Positions 1-8,877 of a stretch of 64,000 nt of DNA are shown piece after piece (positions within the stretch are counted from its first letter, which is position 1; every line of letters begins with the position of its first letter). Position numbers and translations under genes: made by a program. Below the pieces are notes generated by a model. That model did not search any database, was not told the DNA's origin, and saw only the letters and a list, made by a program, of their open reading frames with translations. Source of the stretch: Comamonadaceae bacterium (GTDB taxonomy: Bacteria > Pseudomonadota > Gammaproteobacteria > Burkholderiales > Burkholderiaceae_C); the NCBI GenBank assembly GCA_027488215.1, contig JAIYCB010000039.1, positions 29,797-93,796 on the forward strand, read 5' to 3'.

Positions 1-157
1 CGCCCACATGCACGGCCTCGTCACACGCTTGCACATGCTTGGCCCCGGCGTCGGCGTCTGAATAAACAGCCACGGTTTGGATGCCCATTCGGCGGGCAGT
101 GGCCGCGACGCGACAGGCGATCTCGCCACGGTTGGCGATCAGTATTTTCTTGAACAT
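1..157 (-). CDS. liuD: Methylcrotonoyl-CoA carboxylase biotin-carboxylase subunit, N-terminus (cut by window edge)
   Basis: Only the first 52 codons are inside the window. They read [17 protein letters not shown] and continue to a DEAVHVG segment, the hallmark N-terminus of the biotin carboxylase fold shared by acetyl-, propionyl- and methylcrotonoyl-CoA carboxylases. GGAG lies about 9 bases before the ATG. The gene is last in a minus-strand series that includes the carboxyltransferase subunit at 3398-5005 and a methylglutaconyl-CoA hydratase at 1327-2112, so the methylcrotonoyl-CoA assignment rests on context. The expected role is ATP-dependent carboxylation of the biotin arm, the first half of 3-methylcrotonyl-CoA carboxylation in leucine breakdown. 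Which acyl-CoA it serves cannot be read from this fragment alone. Confidence 0.85.
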   Translation of the reverse strand, partial: MFKKILIANRGEIACRVAATARRMGIQTVAVYSDADAGAKHVQACDEAVHVG

Positions 158-158
158 G

Positions 159-1316
159 TCAATTTCTCCAAACCACTTGGTTATCTACGGCATACAACTT
201 GCAGGTGATGCCCCGACGTGTCTGGCAAAAACCCAAAGCGCGTCCCACTGCCCAGTCACCCGTCGCAAAGCCAGCGCCGCCGGGTCCAATCGCAAAGGCG
301 CGGGGCAAGGGGCTGGCCAGAAAACGGGTGTACAGGCTTTGCCGGGTCTCGGCACCCACCGGCACTTTGTCGATCTCGTCCACTTGAGCGAAACCACTCG
401 GCTCAGGAATCGGTGGCAAGGCGGGCTGTGTGTATCCGGCCTTGGCCAGAAAAGCGTCGACCAAGGGCACCCATCTGTCCATGTCGATGCTGAACCCCGA
501 ATGACCATCCGGGCCCACCGGCGCGAGTTGGTGAAACTCGGCTTGCCCACCACCGCTCAGCCAGGCCCGGTGCCAATCTCGCGGCGCTTGCGCACCCCAA
601 AACAAATCGTTTTCCCAATACAGCCAGAGCATGGGGACTTGGGCCTGAGCAGCGCGTGCTTTCCAGAGTTGTCCAATTTGGACGGTCGCGCACGAACGGC
701 CTGGACGGCCCACCGGATCGCCTCCGGTGCCGCCAGAAAAATTAACAGCCCCTTGCAAGCCTGCCGGGTTGCGCCAGGCCGTCGCCACCGTGGTCAAGCC
801 GCCCACCGATTGGCCCATGACCCACCAACGCGAAGCATCAACGAAGGGCAAGCTGCGCGCAAATTCAGCCACCGCGATCACTTGGTCCGATGCGGCAAGG
901 CTCATGGGCTCGATCCGGGGCTGGCTGCAACCGCCGTTGGTTTCCGGATCAAAACCGTCAAAGGTTTCACCGTAGCCGACCCGCGTAGGCACCATCACCA
1001 CAAAACCCTTGCCAACCAAATAGCGGGCCTGTTGCTCAAAACGAAAGCGTGTAGGTTGGGCCATTTTTTCTCGGCTGGTGGCACGGCCATGGTTGAGCAC
1101 CACCATCGGAAACGGCCCATCCCCTGCGGGCTTGAACACCGTCACCGGGATCTGACGCTGCTCGCGGCGGCCGTAAGGGTCCTGCACAGAAACCTGTACA
1201 CGGTGAACCTCTTCATGCAAGTCTTTGGCGAGCGGCAACTCGGCAGGGGCTTGCGCGTGTCCCCACATCGCCCACCAGCAAGCACTGAACCAGATCAGAT
1301 CACGAAGCAGTTTCAT
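159..1316 (-). CDS. Exported alpha/beta hydrolase (dienelactone hydrolase-like)
   Basis: A 385-residue protein with a likely Sec signal peptide (residues 1-23, hydrophobic stretch [13 protein letters not shown] followed by HAQA). The nucleophile motif GQSVGG puts the catalytic serine near residue 170. A WENDLF aspartate and a DGHSGF histidine further on could complete a Ser-Asp-His triad. I chose the ATG at 1316 because GAGGG lies 7 bases upstream; the ATG at 1322 would leave almost no spacing. It begins just after the hydratase stop and ends 1 base before the carboxylase subunit starts, so it is embedded in the liu operon. No step of leucine catabolism needs a secreted hydrolase, so its substrate is unknown. 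Family confident, function open. Confidence 0.8.
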   Translation of the reverse strand: MKLLRDLIWFSACWWAMWGHAQAPAELPLAKDLHEEVHRVQVSVQDPYGRREQRQIPVTVFKPAGDGPFPMVVLNHGRATSREKMAQPTRFRFEQQARYLVGKGFVVMVPTRVGYGETFDGFDPETNGGCSQPRIEPMSLAASDQVIAVAEFARSLPFVDASRWWVMGQSVGGLTTVATAWRNPAGLQGAVNFSGGTGGDPVGRPGRSCATVQIGQLWKARAAQAQVPMLWLYWENDLFWGAQAPRDWHRAWLSGGGQAEFHQLAPVGPDGHSGFSIDMDRWVPLVDAFLAKAGYTQPALPPIPEPSGFAQVDEIDKVPVGAETRQSLYTRFLASPLPRAFAIGPGGAGFATGDWAVGRALGFCQTRRGITCKLYAVDNQVVWRN

Positions 1317-1326
1317 AACCATGCCC

Positions 1327-2112
1327 TCAAGACAGCAGCCAGTCGGGTTTGCGTTTTTGCAAGAACGACTGCACGCCCTCCTTGCCTTCGCGGCTGGCGC
1401 GGATGTCGGCGATGCCAGCCACCGTCTGCGCCACCAGCGCGTCGTTGATCTCTCGTTCGGCCACGTCTTGCACCAGCTTTTTGCAGGCACGCACAGCGTT
1501 GGGGCTGGCATTTACCAGCGCTTGTGTGAGCTCGGCCACTTTGGCGTCCAACGCGCCTGCTGTCACCACCTCGTGCACCAGGCCGATGCGGTGAGCTTCG
1601 GCCGCGCCAAAGCGCTCGGCGGTCAAGAAGTAGCGGTGCGCCGCACGCGCGCCCATGGCGCGGATCACATAGGGGCTGATGGTCGCCGGGATCAGGCCCA
1701 GCTTGACCTCGCTCAGGCAATAGTGGGCCGTGTCCACGCTCACCGCCATGTCGCACGCTGCCACCAGGCCCATGCCACCTGCATACACATCGCCCTGCAC
1801 GCGGGCGATGGTGGGCTGGGGACATTCGTATATGGCACGCAGCATGGCGGCCAACTCGCCCGCGTCGGCCAGGTTTTCTTCGCGGGTGTAGTCGGCCATG
1901 CGGCGCATCCAGTTGAGGTCTGCACCAGCACAAAAAGCGGGTCCTTCTGCGGCCAGCACCACGCAGCGCACTGCCGCATCTTGGGCCACTGCCAGAAAAG
2001 CGTTTTTCAGCTCGGCGATGACTTCGTCGTTGAACGCGTTGCGCACATCAGGGAGCGACAGCGTGATCGTGCACACGCCGCCTTGGGTGGATATTTTCAG
2101 GGCGTTGCTCAT
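1327..2112 (-). CDS. liuC: Enoyl-CoA hydratase/isomerase family, probable methylglutaconyl-CoA hydratase
   Basis: A 261-residue crotonase. The oxyanion-hole segments FCAGADLNWM (about 60-69) and the YAGGMGLVAACD stretch are intact. In leucine degradation LiuC hydrates 3-methylglutaconyl-CoA to HMG-CoA. The position among carboxylase subunits and isovaleryl-CoA dehydrogenase supports that role, and the NWM motif after AGADL is typical of this branch. The start at 2112 overlaps the stop of the upstream DinB-like gene as ATGA, implying translational coupling. A longer reading to 2166 would run into that gene and was discarded. The HMG-CoA lyase expected for this pathway is not in the window and may lie beyond the left edge. 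Confidence 0.88.
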   Translation of the reverse strand: MSNALKISTQGGVCTITLSLPDVRNAFNDEVIAELKNAFLAVAQDAAVRCVVLAAEGPAFCAGADLNWMRRMADYTREENLADAGELAAMLRAIYECPQPTIARVQGDVYAGGMGLVAACDMAVSVDTAHYCLSEVKLGLIPATISPYVIRAMGARAAHRYFLTAERFGAAEAHRIGLVHEVVTAGALDAKVAELTQALVNASPNAVRACKKLVQDVAEREINDALVAQTVAGIADIRASREGKEGVQSFLQKRKPDWLLS

Positions 2113-2642
2113 GCTTTGGGGGCCTGTTCTGCCAAAAGGAAATACACCATGTCCAGCTCCGGGCAAGGCTGACCCATCGCCGTCAATGCCGCCGTGATCT
2201 GCCCACGGTGGTGGGTGGCGTGGTTAAAGACATGTGCCAAGGTGGCCGCAAAGGGCAGCGACTGGGGTTTGCCTTGGCTGGTTTGGTAGTTCAGAAGGCT
2301 GTCAAAACGCGCTACGGGCCAGGTGTCGATCAGCTGCGACCAATTGGCAGCACCGCCATTCAGCGCTTGCGCCAAGCGCTCGCGGTGGGGCTCTATCTCA
2401 GCATCCAGCGCCAACACCGGCGATGCGCCTCTGGCAAAACGCGCATACCAAAGCAGGTGCTCGGCCACCAGCAGGTGGTTCAGCGTGCCATGGATGCTTT
2501 TGAAAAACAGGCCCACATCGCGTCGGTATTCGTCATCGGACACGCGGGCGACCGCCTCGAGCAAGCGGTGCGTGGCCCAGACGTGGTAACGGGCTTGGCC
2601 CTTGAAGTGGCTGTGCCAAGGGGATGTGTTCATTGCGGCCAT
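2109..2642 (-). CDS. DinB-family protein
   Basis: A 177-residue DinB/YfiT-like four-helix protein. Conserved metal-ligand histidines are visible in HGTLNHLL (near residue 50) and in HATHHRGQ (near 142-149), the usual three-His pattern. DinB-fold enzymes include metal-dependent thiol S-transferases, but most members have no known reaction. The start at 2642 has GGGAGGG about 8 bases upstream; an internal ATG at 2633 overlaps the vapC stop as ATGA and is an alternative. The gene overlaps vapC upstream and the hydratase downstream, so it belongs to the same transcript. Its link to leucine catabolism is not known. Confidence 0.8.
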   Translation of the reverse strand: MAAMNTSPWHSHFKGQARYHVWATHRLLEAVARVSDDEYRRDVGLFFKSIHGTLNHLLVAEHLLWYARFARGASPVLALDAEIEPHRERLAQALNGGAANWSQLIDTWPVARFDSLLNYQTSQGKPQSLPFAATLAHVFNHATHHRGQITAALTAMGQPCPELDMVYFLLAEQAPKA

Positions 2643-3031
2643 GTGTCCAGCCCTCCCAAAGTATTGAGCGATTCAAAGTCGGCGTCGCGGTGCAGCAGTG
2701 CGTGGCCGTGGGTCATGCAGTAGCTGGCCAGCAGCACGTCGATGGGGCTGCGCACGGTACGGCCCCGACTGCGCAATTGGCAATACCGTTCTGCAGCTTT
2801 CAACACTGGGGTCGTTCCCCCAATTTCCACCTGAGGCAATGCGCTCATGAGTATTTGGGCTTCACGCATCAATGCCCCATCACGGAATCCACGCATCACC
2901 TCGAAAAGCACCAGATCGGCCATGCCGACTTCCACACTGGAATCCCCCAGACAACGGGCCAAGGCCTGGCTTTGCGTGCTTTGACCGTCTCGGAAGAAAT
3001 CGATCCAGACGCTGGAGTCCACCAAGATCAT
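2630..3031 (-). CDS. vapC: VapC-type PIN-domain toxin
   Basis: A 133-residue PIN-domain protein. Acidic active-site residues sit where the family has them: D5 (MILVDSSVW), E44 (VLFEVMRG), D98 (SPIDVLLA) and D116 (HRDADF). PIN toxins are Mg-dependent RNases that cut tRNA or rRNA when free of antitoxin. The ATG at 3031 overlaps the vapB stop by 4 bases (ATGA), the standard antitoxin-toxin coupling. The pair lies inside the liu gene series, between the carboxylase beta subunit and a DinB gene, so read-through from liuB may also transcribe it. All catalytic acids are present, so nothing suggests inactivation. Confidence 0.9.
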   Translation of the reverse strand: MILVDSSVWIDFFRDGQSTQSQALARCLGDSSVEVGMADLVLFEVMRGFRDGALMREAQILMSALPQVEIGGTTPVLKAAERYCQLRSRGRTVRSPIDVLLASYCMTHGHALLHRDADFESLNTLGGLDTWPQ

Positions 3032-3354
3032 TTGGCCTTGCTCCGTTTTGCAGCGATCGGTTTTTGGGCTTTTGCGGACCGTTGGGTCGTGGTAGCAGGC
3101 TTGGGCTTCACGTTGTACGCACCCTGTGGCTCTTGGACAGACAACCCTGAAGCTTCTGGCGTGGGACCTTGCGCCCAAGCGGCATCCGAATCGTCCCACT
3201 GCAACTTGCCGCGCAAGGCCAACAAACCGTTGTAGATCTGACGGCGACGAACCAGGCGCAAGCCCTCTTCGACCGCTTCTTTTTTGGTCTTGAAGCCGCC
3301 CGCAGCCATGGCAGCGGCCATCAAGTCGTCGTCAATTTCAATGTTGGTTCGCAT
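3028..3354 (-). CDS. vapB: VapB-type antitoxin with extended basic tail
   Basis: A 108-residue antitoxin. Residues 1-35 (MRTNIEIDDDLM, then GGFKTKKEAVEEGLRLV) match the VapB ribbon-helix-helix DNA-binding domain found in many VapBC pairs. The middle (about 36-60, including LRGKLQWDDSD) should wrap the toxin. The last 40 or so residues are low-complexity, rich in Lys, Ala, Pro and Thr (KPKPATTTQ, KRSKAK), which is unusual because this family is normally about 65-85 residues. The start at 3354 places the protein just downstream of a perfect 12-bp inverted repeat, the probable autoregulatory operator. Confidence 0.88.
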   Translation of the reverse strand: MRTNIEIDDDLMAAAMAAGGFKTKKEAVEEGLRLVRRRQIYNGLLALRGKLQWDDSDAAWAQGPTPEASGLSVQEPQGAYNVKPKPATTTQRSAKAQKPIAAKRSKAK

Positions 3355-3369
3355 GCGCACAGCCCTCAA

Positions 3370-3397
3370 TGTGTATGATTTTAAGAAATCATACACA
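3370..3397. promoter_or_regulatory. Perfect 12-bp inverted repeat, candidate VapBC operator
   Basis: The left arm TGTGTATGATTT (3370-3381) and right arm AAATCATACACA (3386-3397) are exact reverse complements around a 4-base spacer TAAG. The repeat fills the space between the liuB stop (3398) and the vapB start (3354). VapB-type RHH antitoxins bind such palindromes to repress their own promoter. No T-run follows on either strand, so it does not look like an intrinsic terminator. The operator role is an inference from position and symmetry. Confidence 0.65.
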
Positions 3398-5005
3398 TCA
3401 CATGCGGAAAAGTCCAAATTTCGTCTCGGGAATCGGCGCGTTGAGCGAGGCGCTCAGGCCCAGCGCCAACACGCGGCGGGTGTCGGCCGGGTCGATGATG
3501 CCGTCGTCCCAAATGCGGGCAGTGGCGTAATAGGGGTGACCCTGCACTTCGTATTGCTCTTTGATGGGGGCTTTGAACGCGGCTTCTTCGTCGGCGCTCC
3601 ATTGGCCGCCCTTGGCTTCGATGCCGTCGCGCTTGACGGTGGCCAGCACACTGGCCGCCTGCTCGCCGCCCATGACGGAGATGCGGGCGTTGGGCCACAT
3701 CCACAAGAAGCGGGGGCTGTAGGCACGGCCGCACATGCCGTAGTTGCCTGCGCCAAAGCTGCCGCCAATGATGATGGTGAACTTGGGTACTGCGGCGGTG
3801 GCCACGGCCGTGACCATCTTGGCGCCGTTGCGGGCGATGCCTTCGTTTTCGTATTTGCGGCCGACCATGAAGCCGGTGATGTTCTGCAAAAACACCAGCG
3901 GGATCTTGCGCTGGCAGCACAGCTCGATGAAGTGCGCACCTTTGAGGGCCGACTCAGAAAACAAAATACCGTTGTTGGCGATGATGCCGACCGGCATGCC
4001 TTCGATGCGGGCAAAGCCGCACACCAGCGTGGTGCCAAAGCGCGATTTGAATTCGTCGAACTCCGAGCCGTCGACGATGCGGGCAATGATCTCGCGCACA
4101 TCAAAGGGCTTGCGGGTGTCGGTCGGGATCACCCCGTACAGCTCTTTGGCCTCGTACTTGGGTGGCACGGGTGCGTGCGTGGCGATGTTGGGTACCTTTT
4201 GCGCGTTCAGGTTTTTGACGGCCTGACGGGCCAAAGACAAGGCGTGCACATCGTTTTGCGCCAAATGGTCGGCCACGCCCGACAGACGCGTGTGCACATC
4301 GCCACCACCCAAATCTTCGGCACTGACCACCTCGCCTGTGGCGGCTTTGACCAAGGGCGGGCCGCCCAAAAAGATGGTGCCCTGGTTTTTCACGATGATG
4401 GTTTCATCACTCATGGCGGGCACGTAAGCGCCACCCGCCGTGCACGAGCCCATGACCACCGCGATTTGCGCAATGCCTTGCGCGCTCATATTGGCCTGGT
4501 TGAAGAAGATGCGGCCAAAGTGGTCGCGGTCGGGGAAGACCTCGTCCTGGTTGGGCAAGTTGGCACCGCCCGAGTCCACCAAATAGATGCAGGGCAAGCG
4601 GTTTTGCTGCGCGATTTCTTGGGCACGCAAATGCTTTTTGACGGTCATGGGGTAGTAGGTGCCACCCTTCACCGTGGCGTCGTTGCAGACGATCATGCAG
4701 TCCACCCCGGCCACGCGGCCAATGCCCACGATCACGCCCGAGCTGGGCGCGTCGTTGTTGTACATGTTGAGGGCTGCCAGCGGTGCGACTTCGAGGAAAG
4801 GCGTACCGGGGTCGAGCAGCATTTGCACACGGTCACGCGGCAGCAGTTTGCCGCGGGCGGTGTGCTTGGCGCGGGCGGCTTCGCCACCGCCCTGGGCCAC
4901 ACGCTCCAGGTGGGCGCGCAAGTCATCCACCACAGCCTGCATGGCGGCGGCATTGGCCGCGAATTCGGCCGAGCGGGGGTTGAGTTGAGAGTGCAAAACG
5001 GTCAT
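3398..5005 (-). CDS. liuB: Methylcrotonoyl-CoA carboxylase carboxyltransferase (beta) subunit
   Basis: 535 residues, the usual length of the MCC beta chain. Both crotonase-like carboxyltransferase halves are present: the N half with [19 protein letters not shown] and [16 protein letters not shown], the C half with [16 protein letters not shown] and [18 protein letters not shown]. This subunit moves CO2 from biotin to 3-methylcrotonyl-CoA, giving 3-methylglutaconyl-CoA, in complex with the subunit at the left edge. The start at 5005 has GGAAGC upstream; the longer reading to 5128 runs through the divergent promoter and is not used. It is transcribed divergently from an AraC-type regulator. Unlike typical liu operons, a toxin-antitoxin pair and a DinB gene separate it from the hydratase. 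Confidence 0.95.
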   Translation of the reverse strand: MTVLHSQLNPRSAEFAANAAAMQAVVDDLRAHLERVAQGGGEAARAKHTARGKLLPRDRVQMLLDPGTPFLEVAPLAALNMYNNDAPSSGVIVGIGRVAGVDCMIVCNDATVKGGTYYPMTVKKHLRAQEIAQQNRLPCIYLVDSGGANLPNQDEVFPDRDHFGRIFFNQANMSAQGIAQIAVVMGSCTAGGAYVPAMSDETIIVKNQGTIFLGGPPLVKAATGEVVSAEDLGGGDVHTRLSGVADHLAQNDVHALSLARQAVKNLNAQKVPNIATHAPVPPKYEAKELYGVIPTDTRKPFDVREIIARIVDGSEFDEFKSRFGTTLVCGFARIEGMPVGIIANNGILFSESALKGAHFIELCCQRKIPLVFLQNITGFMVGRKYENEGIARNGAKMVTAVATAAVPKFTIIIGGSFGAGNYGMCGRAYSPRFLWMWPNARISVMGGEQAASVLATVKRDGIEAKGGQWSADEEAAFKAPIKEQYEVQGHPYYATARIWDDGIIDPADTRRVLALGLSASLNAPIPETKFGLFRM

Positions 5006-5103
5006 GGTGCTTCCAATGGAATCGCGTACAGCCGACAGCATAAGGTGCAGCCTTGGCCGTGGAAAGGCCATATGGGTTGCAAATCCTGCCAAAATACCCA
5101 CAC

Positions 5104-6126
5104 ATGTCCACCCCCACACCGCCCTCACGCGCCGAGACCCCGATCGCTTTCATTCAAGCCATGGTGCGCGCTTACGAACAACGCGGTATGGACCCACAAC
5201 AAGCCCTGAACAAGGCACAAATTGCGCCAAGCTTGCTGAAGCAGCCGCAAGCCCGCGTGACCGCCTTGCAGATGGAATGGATGAGCGAGGCCGCCATGCG
5301 CGAGCTGGACGACGAGGCGCTGGGCTGGTTTCGCCGTCGCCTGCCTTGGGGCAGCTACGGCATGCTGGTGCGTGCCTCGCTGACCGCCCCCAGCCTGGGC
5401 GTGGCGCTGGCCCGCTGGTGCCGCCACCACAACCTGCTGACCGACGACATCCGGCTGAACCTGAGCACATCGAACGGGCTGGCCCACATCGAACTGCACG
5501 AACTGCACGACCTGAAGGACCTGCGCGAGTTCTGCACCGTGTCTGTGCTGCGCAACGCGCTGGGTGTGGCCTGCTGGCTGACCGATTCGCGCATTCCGCT
5601 GGCTGCGACGCAATTGCACTTTGCGCCACCTCCCCACGTGGACAGCTACCGCGTGCTGTTTGACGGCCCCAGCCAATTCAACAGCGCGTACAGCCAACTG
5701 AGCTTTGATGCGGGCTACCTGCAGCTGCCGGTGCGCCGCGACGAGGCCGCCCTGCAACGCATGCTGCAACGCGCCCTGCTGCTCACGGTGCGGCCCTACC
5801 GGCGCGACCGCCTCTTGGTCGAAAAAGTGCGCCAAACCCTGGCCGAACACCCCGAACACAGCCGCAACGCCGACGACCTGGCTGTCTGGCTCAACCTGTC
5901 ACCGCGCACACTGCACCGGCAACTGAAAGAAGAAGGTGCGAGCCTGCAGCAGCTCAAAGATGCGGTGCGCCGCGACCTCGCCATGGACCTGCTGCTGCGC
6001 ACGCAACGCCCCATCAAACAAATCGCAGCCGAGGTGGGGTTTCAGAATGAGAAGAGTTTCATGCGGGCGTTCAAAGGGTGGACGGGGGTAGCGCCAGACG
6101 AGTTCCGCACCAGTCGCCAGGGCTAA
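5104..6126 (+). CDS. AraC-family transcriptional regulator
   Basis: A 340-residue regulator. The N-terminal two thirds (about 15-230) resemble the arabinose-binding/OruR-type sensory domain of AraC proteins; the C-terminal 100 residues carry two helix-turn-helix motifs ([21 protein letters not shown], then [21 protein letters not shown]). The start at 5104 (MSTPTPP) was chosen over an upstream in-frame codon at 5053 that would place the N-terminus inside the promoter. It faces away from liuB across about 100 bases, so it may control liuB or sense a related acyl metabolite. The effector is unknown. Confidence 0.88.
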   Translation: MSTPTPPSRAETPIAFIQAMVRAYEQRGMDPQQALNKAQIAPSLLKQPQARVTALQMEWMSEAAMRELDDEALGWFRRRLPWGSYGMLVRASLTAPSLGVALARWCRHHNLLTDDIRLNLSTSNGLAHIELHELHDLKDLREFCTVSVLRNALGVACWLTDSRIPLAATQLHFAPPPHVDSYRVLFDGPSQFNSAYSQLSFDAGYLQLPVRRDEAALQRMLQRALLLTVRPYRRDRLLVEKVRQTLAEHPEHSRNADDLAVWLNLSPRTLHRQLKEEGASLQQLKDAVRRDLAMDLLLRTQRPIKQIAAEVGFQNEKSFMRAFKGWTGVAPDEFRTSRQG

Positions 6127-6147
6127 GCCAAACCCCAACCCAAGCGA

Positions 6148-6795
6148 TCAACCCAAACGCAACTCGTGCATGCCCGTGAACACACGGGCGGCCCCAGCTT
6201 GCACCAGCGGCGCATGCTCGGCAGGTGGCGCGGCATAGGCCCACACCGTGGCTCCGGCTGCCACGCCCGCTGTGATGCCTACCGTGGTGTCTTCAATGAC
6301 CAGGCAGCGCGCCGGATTCATCTGCAGGTGTGCGGCAGCGGCCAGGTACACATCGGGGTGCGGTTTGCTACGCGGCATCTCATGCCCGCTGAAAATACGG
6401 CCTTCAAAAAACTCGATCAGGCCCACCTGCTTGAGCATCATCTCGACCTTGAACCGGTCTGCCCCCGAAGCCACCGCGATGCGGCCCTGGCAATGCGCAT
6501 GCAGATTCGCCACCGCTTCGTGCACGCCCTCGATGGCGGTGATGCTCTGTGTCAAGCGCTCGTTGCGCAGGGCATAAAACTGTTCCAGCCATGCATCGGT
6601 CAGCGGCACACCGGTGTGCGCTTCGATCACGCTGCGCTGGCTTTTGACGGTATGGCCCACAAAGCGCTGCATGCATTCGGCCAGCGTCATGCGCCAACCT
6701 TGCTCGTCAAACATGTCGCGCAGAACGCCGCAGGTGATGGCTTCGCTGTCCACCAGCACGCCGTCGCAGTCGAAAAGAATGGCTTCAAAGTTCAT
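6148..6795 (-). CDS. HAD-superfamily phosphatase (beta-phosphoglucomutase/phosphoglycolate phosphatase-like)
   Basis: A 215-residue HAD hydrolase. Motif I is FDCDGVLVDSE with nucleophile D9 and acid/base D11. Motif II is VASGAD, the motif III lysine is in RSKPHPDVY, and motif IV is VIEDTTVGI. The large N-terminal helical cap is typical of subfamily I phosphatases acting on sugar phosphates or phosphoglycolate. Starts at 6795 (MNFEAIL) and 6807 (MIARMNF) are both possible; I prefer 6795 by similarity to the usual N-terminus. It converges on the AraC gene (stops 21 bases apart) and follows the YchJ-like gene by about 30 bases. The substrate cannot be decided from sequence. Confidence 0.85.
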   Translation of the reverse strand: MNFEAILFDCDGVLVDSEAITCGVLRDMFDEQGWRMTLAECMQRFVGHTVKSQRSVIEAHTGVPLTDAWLEQFYALRNERLTQSITAIEGVHEAVANLHAHCQGRIAVASGADRFKVEMMLKQVGLIEFFEGRIFSGHEMPRSKPHPDVYLAAAAHLQMNPARCLVIEDTTVGITAGVAAGATVWAYAAPPAEHAPLVQAGAARVFTGMHELRLG

Positions 6796-6828
6796 GCGGG
6801 CGATCATACGGTCTGTCGCTGGACCCGC

Positions 6829-7218
6829 TCAAAGCTCATCACCATCCACGTAAAACCAACGACCGTCTTCGCGCACAAAGCGACTGCGCTCGTGTTGGCG
6901 CACCGCTTTGCCGCCCACCCTGAAACGCGCTACAAATTCAACCTCGGCCGTCTCGGCACCGGTGATGCGATGGTGCTTGATCTCCAAGCCCAACCATTTG
7001 CCACCTGTTTCGAGCGTCAGCTCGGCAGGGCGCTGGCTGTGGTGCCAGGTGGCCAGCAAATAAGGCACATCGCCCCGCACAAAGGCGCTGTAGCGCGAGC
7101 GCATGAGGCGTTCGGCATCGGGTGCAGTCTGGCCTGCGTGCAAGGGGCCACAGCAATCGTCCAAAGCCAGCCCTTGGCCTTTGGGGCCGAGGCGCCCACA
7201 CGGGCATGGCGCTGACAT
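6829..7218 (-). CDS. YchJ/UPF0225-like SEC-C motif protein
   Basis: 129 residues. The N-terminus MSAPCPCGR followed by [11 protein letters not shown] gives the CxC...CC metal-binding SEC-C-like motif, and [15 protein letters not shown] is the hallmark of the YchJ family. These proteins have an NTF2-like core and no firmly established function. The ATG at 7218 overlaps the rhodanese stop by one base (TGATG), showing tight coupling with the upstream sulfurtransferase gene. The longer reading upstream lies inside the rhodanese gene and is spurious. Confidence 0.88.
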   Translation of the reverse strand: MSAPCPCGRLGPKGQGLALDDCCGPLHAGQTAPDAERLMRSRYSAFVRGDVPYLLATWHHSQRPAELTLETGGKWLGLEIKHHRITGAETAEVEFVARFRVGGKAVRQHERSRFVREDGRWFYVDGDEL

Positions 7219-7649
7219 CAAGCGCCTTTGCGCGCGGCGCTTTCGGCCTTGTGTTGTTCCATGGTGACCACAGGGGCCTGGGCTTTTTTCCAGGCTGCAA
7301 AGCCGCCGTCGATGTGGGCCACATTGGTCATGCCCATGTCTTGCAGGGTTTTGGTGGCCAGGGCGCTGCGCCAGCCTGCGCCACAAAACAAGATGAACTC
7401 TTTGCTTTCGTCGGCGAACACGGGCTTGAAGTAGGGCGAGGCAGGGTCCACCCAAAACTCCAGCATGCCGCGAGGGGCCAGAAGGGCGCCGGGAACGGTG
7501 CCTTCACGCTCCAGTTCACGCGGGTCACGGATATCGACGATTTGCACGGTTGCATCGCTCAAGCGCGCACGGACCTGCTCCACGCTGTAGGTGGACACTT
7601 GCGCCATGGCTTCGTCAACCAGCGCCTGAAAACCTTTGGTGATGGGCAT
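7218..7649 (-). CDS. Rhodanese-like sulfurtransferase domain protein
   Basis: A 143-residue single rhodanese domain. The catalytic loop reads [12 protein letters not shown] with C89 as the persulfide-forming cysteine, and [13 protein letters not shown] is the other conserved family segment. Single-domain rhodaneses shuttle sulfane sulfur, often to cyanide, glutathione or biosynthetic acceptors. It is coupled to the YchJ-like gene. A gap of about 80 bases separates it from the stop of the upstream acyl-CoA dehydrogenase, so the two may be a separate small transcript inside the locus. The sulfur acceptor is unknown. Confidence 0.88.
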   Translation of the reverse strand: MPITKGFQALVDEAMAQVSTYSVEQVRARLSDATVQIVDIRDPRELEREGTVPGALLAPRGMLEFWVDPASPYFKPVFADESKEFILFCGAGWRSALATKTLQDMGMTNVAHIDGGFAAWKKAQAPVVTMEQHKAESAARKGA

Positions 7650-7729
7650 GTGAGGCTCCTCTTCTGAAAGTCAATGATTCAATGCTACGCCATGGCGAGC
7701 AAAGCGCGGTCATCTAGTTTTTTGGACAT

Positions 7730-8857
7730 TTACAAAGCACGCTGGATGATGATCTTCTGCACATCGGAGGTGCCTTCGTAGATCTGGCACACGCGCACGT
7801 CACGGTAGATACGCTCCACCGGGAAGTCGCTCACGTAGCCGTAGCCGCCCAGAGTCTGGATGGCGGCGGAACACACTTTTTCGGCGGCCTCGCTGGCAAA
7901 CAGTTTGGCCATGGCGGCTTCTTTGAGGCACGGGCGTCCCGCATCGCGCAAGCTGGCCGCGTGCCAGATCAGCTGGCGGGCCGCTTCGAGTTGCGTGGCA
8001 CAGTCGGCCAAACGGAAGCCCACCGCCTGGTGGTTGAAGATGGCGGTGCCAAAACTCTCACGCTGCTTGGCGTAATCGATGGCCACATTGAGTGCGCTGC
8101 GGGCCATGCCCAAGCTTTGGGCGGCGATGCCGATGCGCCCGCCCTCCAAAGACGACAGCGCAATCTTGTAACCCTCGCCTTCTTGGCCGATCAGGTTCTC
8201 GACGGGGATGCGGCAGTTGTCAAAGTTGATCTGCGCGGTGTCGCTGCTGTGCTGCCCAAGCTTGTCTTCGAGACGCGCCACGTTGTAGCCCGGCGTGCGG
8301 GTGGGTACGATGAAAGCGCTCAAGCCTTTTTTGCCCGCGCCTTTGTCGGTCATCGCGATCACGATGGCCACGTCGCCGTTTTGGCCGCTGGTGATGAACT
8401 GCTTGACGCCGTTGATGACGTAGCCGTCACCGTCTTTCACGGCGGTGGTGCGCAAAGAAGAAGCATCGCTGCCCACATGGGGCTCGGTCAGACAAAACGC
8501 GCCCAGCATCTGGCCTTGGGCCAAAGGGGTGAGCCACTGCGCTTTTTGCGCGGCATTGCCGTACATCATCAAGATGGCGTTCACCGGGCAGTTGGTCACG
8601 CTGATCACGGTGCTGGTGCCGCCGTCACCGGCGGCGATTTCTTCGAGCACCAGCGCCAGTGTCACATAGTCCAGACCAGCACCACCCAAGTCTTCGGGCA
8701 CGCAAATGCCATAAGCACCCAGCTCGGCCAGGCCCTTGTGCACGTCTTTGGGAAAGTGGTGTTTCTTGTCCCACTCGGCGGCATGGGGCCAGAGTTCGCG
8801 TTGGGCAAAGTCGCGCACGGCGTCGCGGATCATTTCCTGGTCGGGGGTCAGCAGCAT
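7730..8857 (-). CDS. Acyl-CoA dehydrogenase, short/branched-chain type
   Basis: 375 residues with the full acyl-CoA dehydrogenase architecture: N-terminal helical domain, middle beta domain (AFCLTEPHVGSDASSL and GVKQFITSGQNGDV bind FAD), and C-terminal helical domain ending IYEGTSDVQ. E361 in YEGTSDVQ is at the catalytic-base position of butyryl-type enzymes, unlike the isovaleryl enzyme at 12150-13331 whose base lies near residue 248. It is therefore likely a butyryl/2-methylbutyryl-type dehydrogenase, perhaps serving isoleucine or short-chain acids. It follows an SDR gene by about 20 bases on the same strand. Confidence 0.9.
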   Translation of the reverse strand: MLLTPDQEMIRDAVRDFAQRELWPHAAEWDKKHHFPKDVHKGLAELGAYGICVPEDLGGAGLDYVTLALVLEEIAAGDGGTSTVISVTNCPVNAILMMYGNAAQKAQWLTPLAQGQMLGAFCLTEPHVGSDASSLRTTAVKDGDGYVINGVKQFITSGQNGDVAIVIAMTDKGAGKKGLSAFIVPTRTPGYNVARLEDKLGQHSSDTAQINFDNCRIPVENLIGQEGEGYKIALSSLEGGRIGIAAQSLGMARSALNVAIDYAKQRESFGTAIFNHQAVGFRLADCATQLEAARQLIWHAASLRDAGRPCLKEAAMAKLFASEAAEKVCSAAIQTLGGYGYVSDFPVERIYRDVRVCQIYEGTSDVQKIIIQRAL

Positions 8858-8877
8858 GGGGCTCTTTCTTTATCGGG

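Noticed and set aside
3370..3397. Palindrome as a terminator of liuB
   Set aside because: No T-run follows either arm and it sits in the promoter position of vapB; operator is the better reading.
3284..5209. 641-codon open frame on the plus strand
   Set aside because: It is antisense to liuB, whose protein is a full-length match to its family; the translation is His/Gly/Val-rich noise typical of GC-rich antisense frames.
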